Shown one piece after another: positions 34,128 through 38,358 of a DNA stretch of 38,358 nt. Made by a program: the position numbers and the translations under genes. Below the pieces are notes generated by a model, which did no database searches, was not told the origin of the DNA, and worked only from the letters and a program-made list of their open reading frames with translations. This DNA comes from Clostridiaceae bacterium (lineage in GTDB: Bacteria; Bacillota; Clostridia; CAYPLH01; DUMO01). The stretch is from contig DUMO01000050.1 of NCBI GenBank assembly GCA_012839865.1, positions 1-38,358 on the forward strand, read 5' to 3'. Within the stretch, counting starts at the first letter, position 1. Each line of letters starts with the position of its first letter.

Positions 34128-35333
34128 GTGAAAATTTTGCAAAATATCGGCGTAACCTTCCCAAAAGGTTTCAAAGCTGCAGGCGTTGCATGCGGAATTA
34201 AAAAAAACGGAGGAAAGGATCTTGCGGTTGTTTGTTCGGACGTGACGGCAACTGCTGCAGCAGTCTTTACAACTAATATTGTGAAGGGGCATTCCCTTCA
34301 GTTATCAATGGAACATATAAAAAATGCCACTGCCAGGGCTATTGTCATAAACAGCGGCAACGCCAACGCATGTGTTGGTGAAATAGGGTTTCAGAGCGCC
34401 CGCACAATTACCGGCAGTGTCTCAACGCTCATAGGCTGCACCCCGGAAGAAGTATTAATCAATTCTACCGGTGTAATAGGTGTTCCGCTGAAAACAGATT
34501 TGATTTTGCAAGGCGTTAAAACAGCATTTGAAAAGCTCTCATACAGTGGCGGACCTGAAGCCGCCGAAGCCATAATGACAACCGATACTTTCCCCAAGCA
34601 GGAGACAGTGGAATTCGAACTTGATGGCTGCAGGGCAAGAATTGGCGGCATGGCCAAGGGCTCAGGCATGATTCACCCCAACATGGCTACCATGATTGGC
34701 GTTATAACGACTGATATAAATATATCAAAACCTCTTCTTCATAAAGCTTTGAAACAGGTAATAAAATCAACCTTCAACCGCACCTCCGTTGATGGAGATA
34801 CAAGCGTTTGTGACATGGTCGCAATGCTGGCAAACGGTATGGCCGGGAATAGAAAAATTGAAGAAGAGAATGAAGATTTCGAAAAATTCGTAATGCACCT
34901 TAATAGCGTTTGCACAAATCTTGCACGATTGATAGCCAAAGACGGCGAAGGTGCAACCAAGCTTATAGAAATAAAGGTAAACGGCGCGCCTTCTGAGGAG
35001 GATGCTTACAAAATAGTCAGCGCCGTTGCAAAATCACCCCTTGTAAAAACCGCAATATTCGGGGAGGATGCAAACTGGGGGCGTATCATTACCGCAGCAG
35101 GATGCTCGGGAGCAGTTTTCAATCCTGAAAAAGTGGATATATATATTGGGGATTTAATCGTATGCAATAAAGGTACTGCAGTAAATTTTGACGAAGACAA
35201 GGCAAAGAATATTTTAAGTAGCAAGGAAGTTTGCATTACTATCGACCTGAACCAGGGCAATTGTTCGGACAGAATGTGGACCTGCGACTTTTCCTATGAT
35301 TATGTAAAAATTAACGGTAGTTATCGTTCTTAA
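34128..35333 (+). CDS. argJ: Bifunctional ornithine acetyltransferase / N-acetylglutamate synthase
   Basis: 401 residues. N-terminal nucleophile-type enzyme of the arginine pathway that transfers acetyl from N-acetylornithine to glutamate. The autocleavage site is in GMIHPNMATMIGV, between A187 and T188. Other motifs: GFKAAGVACGIKK, INSGNANACVG, TDTFPK, KGSGMIHPNMAT, GEDANWGRI and a C-terminal DLNQG. GTG start has AAGGA 7 nt upstream; an inner TTG at 34137 with GGAG 8 nt before it is an alternative. No argC, argB or argD is adjacent, so it is an isolated arg gene. The tandem repeat array in front may contain an operator, but no standard ARG box was recognised. Confidence 0.96.
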   Translation: MKILQNIGVTFPKGFKAAGVACGIKKNGGKDLAVVCSDVTATAAAVFTTNIVKGHSLQLSMEHIKNATARAIVINSGNANACVGEIGFQSARTITGSVSTLIGCTPEEVLINSTGVIGVPLKTDLILQGVKTAFEKLSYSGGPEAAEAIMTTDTFPKQETVEFELDGCRARIGGMAKGSGMIHPNMATMIGVITTDINISKPLLHKALKQVIKSTFNRTSVDGDTSVCDMVAMLANGMAGNRKIEEENEDFEKFVMHLNSVCTNLARLIAKDGEGATKLIEIKVNGAPSEEDAYKIVSAVAKSPLVKTAIFGEDANWGRIITAAGCSGAVFNPEKVDIYIGDLIVCNKGTAVNFDEDKAKNILSSKEVCITIDLNQGNCSDRMWTCDFSYDYVKINGSYRS

Positions 35334-35339
35334 AGAGAA

Positions 35340-35356
35340 GGGACGGTTCAATGTCC
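35340..35356 (+). repeat. Short GGGACGGTT palindromic repeat after argJ
   Basis: GGGACGGTTCAATGTCC: GGGAC and GTCC arms, with the core shared with the engB copy. It begins 7 nt after the argJ stop. Confidence 0.6.
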
Positions 35357-35513
35357 AGGCCATAAGGCAAGTACTTGAATATCAGCGGCAGGTTCTTAAG
35401 GCTTGCCGGCAGGTTTAAAAACGTTAGACCCACTTTCAGATAAACGTTTATACTTTGCAAAAATAGAAATATGGACTTTTAAATAACAAAATAATATAAA
35501 GGAGTTGCGGCTT

Positions 35514-36605
35514 TTGCTATATAAGAAATACGGAAAAACAGGCAAGGATATTTCAATCATCGGATTTGGCGGAATGCGCTTTCAAAAGGACGGAGAAGAA
35601 TATGACCTTGAAAAATGCGCGCAAATGGTGACACGGGCTTATGAACTGGGAATCAACTATTTTGATACCGCACCCGGTTATTGTGGCGGAAAGAGCGAAG
35701 AAATCTTTGGAATCGCCTTCAAACAAATTCCCGGAAAATTTTATGTATCCACAAAAAGCAGCGCCCGCACAGGAGACAAACTTCGTGAGGACCTGGAACG
35801 CTCCCTTAAACGGATGGGAGTTGAAAAAATAGACTTCTTTCATATCTGGTGCGTCCTCACAATGGAGGACTACAGAAAACGCCTGGTAAAGGGAGGCCCT
35901 TATGAAGCGGCATTAAAGGCAAAAGAAGAAGGCTTGGTTGAGCATATTACCATTTCCACCCACTGCAACGGAGAAGAAATTGAAACAATTGTGAAGGAAG
36001 GCTTGTTTGAAGGAATAACCCTGGGGTACAACATATTGAACTTCCCCTATCGCAGAAGTGGCCTTAAGGCTGCCTTTGACAACGGAATGGGGGTTGCAAC
36101 AATGAATCCCTTAGGTGGAGGGGTAATACCGCAAAATGCCGAGTATCTGAAGTTTATGATCAATGAAGAGGATCAATCAATCGTAGAGTCGGCAATCAAG
36201 TTTAACGCCTCCCACAAAGAGATAACCACTGTGCTCACAGGCATGAGCAGCTTGAGGGATGTTGAAGAAAACGCGGCAGTCGGCAACAAAATCAGCCCCT
36301 TTACCGAGGAGAAGCTTAAGGAAATCGAAAACAAACTTTCAGCATCCATGAACGAGTTGTGCACTGGATGCCGGTATTGTGAGAAATGTCCACAAGGCGT
36401 CAGCATTCCAAAGTTCATGCTGGCTTATAATGAAAGCCTTATACGTAAAGATAAAACTGCAACCATGAATGCCCTGAAATGGACTTATGGCTTAAGTCCA
36501 AAGGAAGCAAATGAATGCATTGCCTGCGGGGCTTGCGAAAAGAAGTGCACCCAGCATTTAAATATTATTGAAAGATTGAAGGAAATTTATTCCTGGAGCA
36601 ATTAA
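35514..36605 (+). CDS. Aldo/keto reductase with C-terminal 4Fe-4S domain
   Basis: About 363 residues. TIM-barrel aldo/keto reductase (about 1-270) with SIIGFGGMRF, INYFDTAPGYCGGKSEE (Asp and Tyr of the tetrad), STKSSAR (Lys) and DFFHIWCV (His). A C-terminal ferredoxin-like segment carries two cysteine groups: CTGCRYCEKCP (about 285) and CIACGACEKKC (about 338). Such COG1453 proteins are common in anaerobes; the Fe-S domain suggests electron exchange with ferredoxin instead of, or along with, NAD(P)H. The preferred start is TTG at 35514, with AGGAG 9 nt upstream; a TTG at 35505 overlaps that site. Substrate unknown. Confidence 0.92.
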   Translation: MLYKKYGKTGKDISIIGFGGMRFQKDGEEYDLEKCAQMVTRAYELGINYFDTAPGYCGGKSEEIFGIAFKQIPGKFYVSTKSSARTGDKLREDLERSLKRMGVEKIDFFHIWCVLTMEDYRKRLVKGGPYEAALKAKEEGLVEHITISTHCNGEEIETIVKEGLFEGITLGYNILNFPYRRSGLKAAFDNGMGVATMNPLGGGVIPQNAEYLKFMINEEDQSIVESAIKFNASHKEITTVLTGMSSLRDVEENAAVGNKISPFTEEKLKEIENKLSASMNELCTGCRYCEKCPQGVSIPKFMLAYNESLIRKDKTATMNALKWTYGLSPKEANECIACGACEKKCTQHLNIIERLKEIYSWSN

Positions 36606-36870
36606 ACAGACTTTAAGGCTTCATTTCTGTAAATTGAACATACATTGGTTGCATGCCTGCACGAGCTGCAACTAAATATTTGCCTGCCCATAAGAATAGC
36701 AAGCGTAAGGGGATGGCATTGGCATATTATAGAATAAGCCAAAGGGTTTGGTCATTCCGGCAGTCAGCAATCCTGACAGCAGCATTGGTTATCCTGCTGA
36801 TAACCATCCCGGGCATGGTTCTGATATAAGCAGTGCATAAAATTTTCTACCGATAAGAGGGGGATTTATA
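36606..36870. other. Intergenic region before cheW
   Basis: 265 bp. Contains a TGGTTATC/GATAACCA stem (36786-36806) and no recognised promoter. No gene is seen. Confidence 0.4.
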
Positions 36871-37290
36871 ATGAACAAACAGGTCCTGGTGTTCAAAATC
36901 TGCAATGACGAATTTGGATTGGATATCGATAACATAACCCAGATAATTACACCTGTAGAATCTACCTTTATTCCTGATGCTCCGGATTATATGGAAGGTG
37001 TAATCAACTTTCTGGACTCAGTTTATGTTTTGATCAATGTCCGCAAAAAATTCGGGTTTCCGGACAAGGAACAGGATGAGGCCACAAGAATAGTAATTGT
37101 TGAAAAGGACAAGGTAAAAGCCGGTTTAATTGTTGACGAGGCTTATAACATAATATCAATTGATACTATTGAGGGAAAACCGGCATCTTCAGAAATTCGG
37201 GAAAAATATGGAGCGAACGTGAAGAGCGTTATCGAAAAGAATAATAAAGAGATTTTGCTTCTTGACCTTGACCGGTTTTTTCAAATATGA
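36871..37290 (+). CDS. CheW-like chemotaxis adaptor
   Basis: 139 residues, one CheW domain: QVLVFKICNDEFGLDIDNI, the TFIPDAPDYMEGVINF region, RIVIVEKDKVKAGLIVDEA and the final EILLLDLDRFF. CheW proteins bridge chemoreceptors and CheA, in the cytoplasm at receptor arrays. Start ATG with GAGGGGG 7-8 nt upstream. No cheA, receptor or flagellar gene lies in the window, so this is a detached copy that may serve a specific receptor or a non-chemotactic pathway. It is followed at 37304 by a terminator, so it appears to be monocistronic. Confidence 0.92.
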   Translation: MNKQVLVFKICNDEFGLDIDNITQIITPVESTFIPDAPDYMEGVINFLDSVYVLINVRKKFGFPDKEQDEATRIVIVEKDKVKAGLIVDEAYNIISIDTIEGKPASSEIREKYGANVKSVIEKNNKEILLLDLDRFFQI

Positions 37291-37303
37291 AAAATAACGC
37301 ATG

Positions 37304-37328
37304 ATGCCCTGATATGGGGCATTTGCTT
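37304..37328 (+). terminator. Terminator of the cheW-like gene
   Basis: ATGCCC (37304-37309) and GGGCAT (37317-37322) with a 7-nt loop, followed by TTGCTTTTT. It lies 14 nt past the stop. Confidence 0.75.
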
Positions 37329-37425
37329 TTTATCATGGCGTCTCTATATACAAGATAATTTTCACAGGCATAAAACAAGTTACTGTTTGGCTTTTGCCGC
37401 TTTTTCGCAAACAATAATGTTAAAT

Positions 37426-37950
37426 CTATCCTTTTCTCACACCCAGTATGTGCAAAAACCTTATATTTCTCCAACTGTAGTTGGATAACGGATAGTTATC
37501 CCTGTCAATGGTGTGGGTTGCAATCAGTATATTGCTTACAGAAGGGACAGCTCCGGTACTAACAATGACAGGAGAATGATTGAAATGGCTGCCTCCCTGG
37601 AATGACAATTGCACAATGTCTCCCGGTTCAACATCCTTGACATCCACTTCTTCTGCAAAGGGTCCCGGACCATCTTTATTTCCCGTAAGAAATTTATGCA
37701 GATAATTTACCCCCGTCCAGGATGCTGTCCTTTTAAAAGAATTAACATAGTACCAACCATGTATTGGAGTAAAGTTCATGATACCGCTTCCTGCATAAAT
37801 CACTTGTGATGCAAAGTTGGTGCAATCGCCGCCCAATTTTTCAAAATTCAGATACTTCGGGTTGCGCCCAAATGCCCATTGATGCGCATATGCAACTGCT
37901 TTTGCCCTGTCATAGGGCACAACATTCAGCCTTCTTACAGCAGAATTCAT
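37426..37950 (-). CDS. Putative amidase-domain protein (Amidase_6 type, papain-like)
   Basis: 174 residues. N-terminal YDRAKAVAYAHQWAFGRNP and then GGDCTNFASQVIYAGSG, with likely catalytic C43, are typical of the Amidase_6 family. A later HFNHSPVIVS supplies the candidate catalytic histidine, and NYPLSNYSWRNIRFLHI forms the family end. No signal peptide is seen, although relatives are often exported. The likely activity is cleavage of an amide or peptide bond in wall or peptide substrates; this is inferred from family. ATG with GGGGAG 6 nt upstream. Convergent with cheW. Confidence 0.87.
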   Translation of the reverse strand: MNSAVRRLNVVPYDRAKAVAYAHQWAFGRNPKYLNFEKLGGDCTNFASQVIYAGSGIMNFTPIHGWYYVNSFKRTASWTGVNYLHKFLTGNKDGPGPFAEEVDVKDVEPGDIVQLSFQGGSHFNHSPVIVSTGAVPSVSNILIATHTIDRDNYPLSNYSWRNIRFLHILGVRKG

Positions 37951-38246
37951 GCAAATCTCCCCTTTTTACGGTTTATAAGGTCAACAATCGCTGCCAGGCG
38001 GTTTTTCACAAAAAATCATCCCTATTGGGAAGTGGTTATTTTAATCAATATCTGGTATAATATATATGTCTTTAGAAGTCTTCTTTACATTATGTTAACA
38101 AACTTCGTACAGTTAACGTATTGGTTGAACTTCACATTTAATAAAGGGCCGAAGTTATCTATCCCGCAGTATATGTGCTTTTTGTGGAATAACCATAATA
38201 TATATATACTGAAACGGACTGATAAATGTGAAAGGAGTTTTAATAA
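37951..38246. other. Divergent intergenic region, amidase / USP-like gene
   Basis: AT-rich, no gene. A TGGTATAAT extended -10 on the plus strand at about 38052-38060 could serve the downstream gene. GTTAAC recurs at 38096 and 38116 in an inverted arrangement. Confidence 0.45.
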
Positions 38247-38358
38247 TTGCCTAGGAACGTTATGGCATGCGTAACACAGCAAAAAACCTGCGAAAGGTTG
38301 ATCAGAAAAGCTGCTGAGATAAACAAGAAGGAAAAAGGCTCGTTATACGTAATTCATG
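38247..38358 (+). CDS. Universal-stress-protein-like protein, 5' end only
   Basis: 37 codons visible before the window ends. TTG start at 38247 with AAAGGAG 9 nt upstream. The product begins MPRNVMACVTQQKTCERLI and continues to GSLYVIH. This pattern (a short strand, ACVTQQKTCERLIRKAA helix, then a LYVIHV-like strand) matches the beginning of UspA domains, including those related to the KdpD sensor. Function cannot be refined without the rest. Confidence 0.65.
   Translation, partial: MPRNVMACVTQQKTCERLIRKAAEINKKEKGSLYVIH

Noticed and set aside
36848-36854. CCGATAA as a SigD-type -10 for cheW
   Set aside because: It lies too close to the start codon and no TAAA is at the right spacing.

Overview
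The window looks like chromosomal core sequence from an anaerobic, spore-forming Gram-positive bacterium, most likely a Clostridia cluster III (Acetivibrio/Ruminiclostridium-like) organism. The signs are moderate-to-low GC, strong AGGAGG-type ribosome binding sites, frequent TTG/GTG starts, a YunB sporulation protein, a T-box-controlled valS, CIRCE-controlled groESL, a DUF1540 protein, and several 4Fe-4S proteins. The taxonomic placement is inference. No phage, insertion sequence, CRISPR array, rRNA or tRNA is evident.

Layout. Positions 1-7.5 kb: rlmD (minus strand), then an envelope cluster of M23 peptidase, bactofilin, yunB (convergent) and a class A penicillin-binding protein. Positions 7.6-11.7 kb (minus): an operon of a DUF39 homocysteine-biosynthesis protein, a NIL/ferredoxin protein, a UPF0280 protein and a short ProB, with a LOG-family gene upstream. 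Positions 12-16 kb: a small orphan gene (plus), then moxR, DUF58 and a membrane protein (minus). Positions 16.1-20.5 kb: an alpha-oxoamine synthase (minus), engB (plus), and a glycerophosphodiesterase-MFS transporter pair (plus). Positions 20.7-26.1 kb (minus): uvrC, groEL, groES and hisIE. Positions 26.8-30.1 kb (minus): a DUF1540 protein, a hotdog thioesterase, a flavodoxin-like protein, a secreted repeat protein with signs of frameshift and nonsense change, and a Gfo/Idh/MocA dehydrogenase. Positions 30.3-33.7 kb (minus): a valine T-box leader, a small membrane protein and valS. Positions 34.1-38.36 kb: argJ, a 4Fe-4S aldo/keto reductase and a lone cheW (plus), a putative amidase (minus), and the 5' end of a universal-stress-protein-like gene cut by the window edge.

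The most unusual signals are not a new gene cassette. They are (1) repeat expansions inside housekeeping proteins: five 14-residue repeats in RlmD, a Glu/Asn/Lys-rich insert of roughly 90 residues in UvrC, and a long linker in HisIE; (2) a dispersed palindromic family with a GGGGACGGTT core, one copy of which supplies the C-terminal tail of EngB; (3) a secreted IPPD-repeat protein whose signal peptide is interrupted at an eight-base homopolymer and whose repeats continue in frame past a TGA that replaces a repeat tryptophan; (4) a compact sulfur-metabolism operon carrying all three parts of the alternative homocysteine route; and (5) a small membrane protein placed between a valine T-box and valS.
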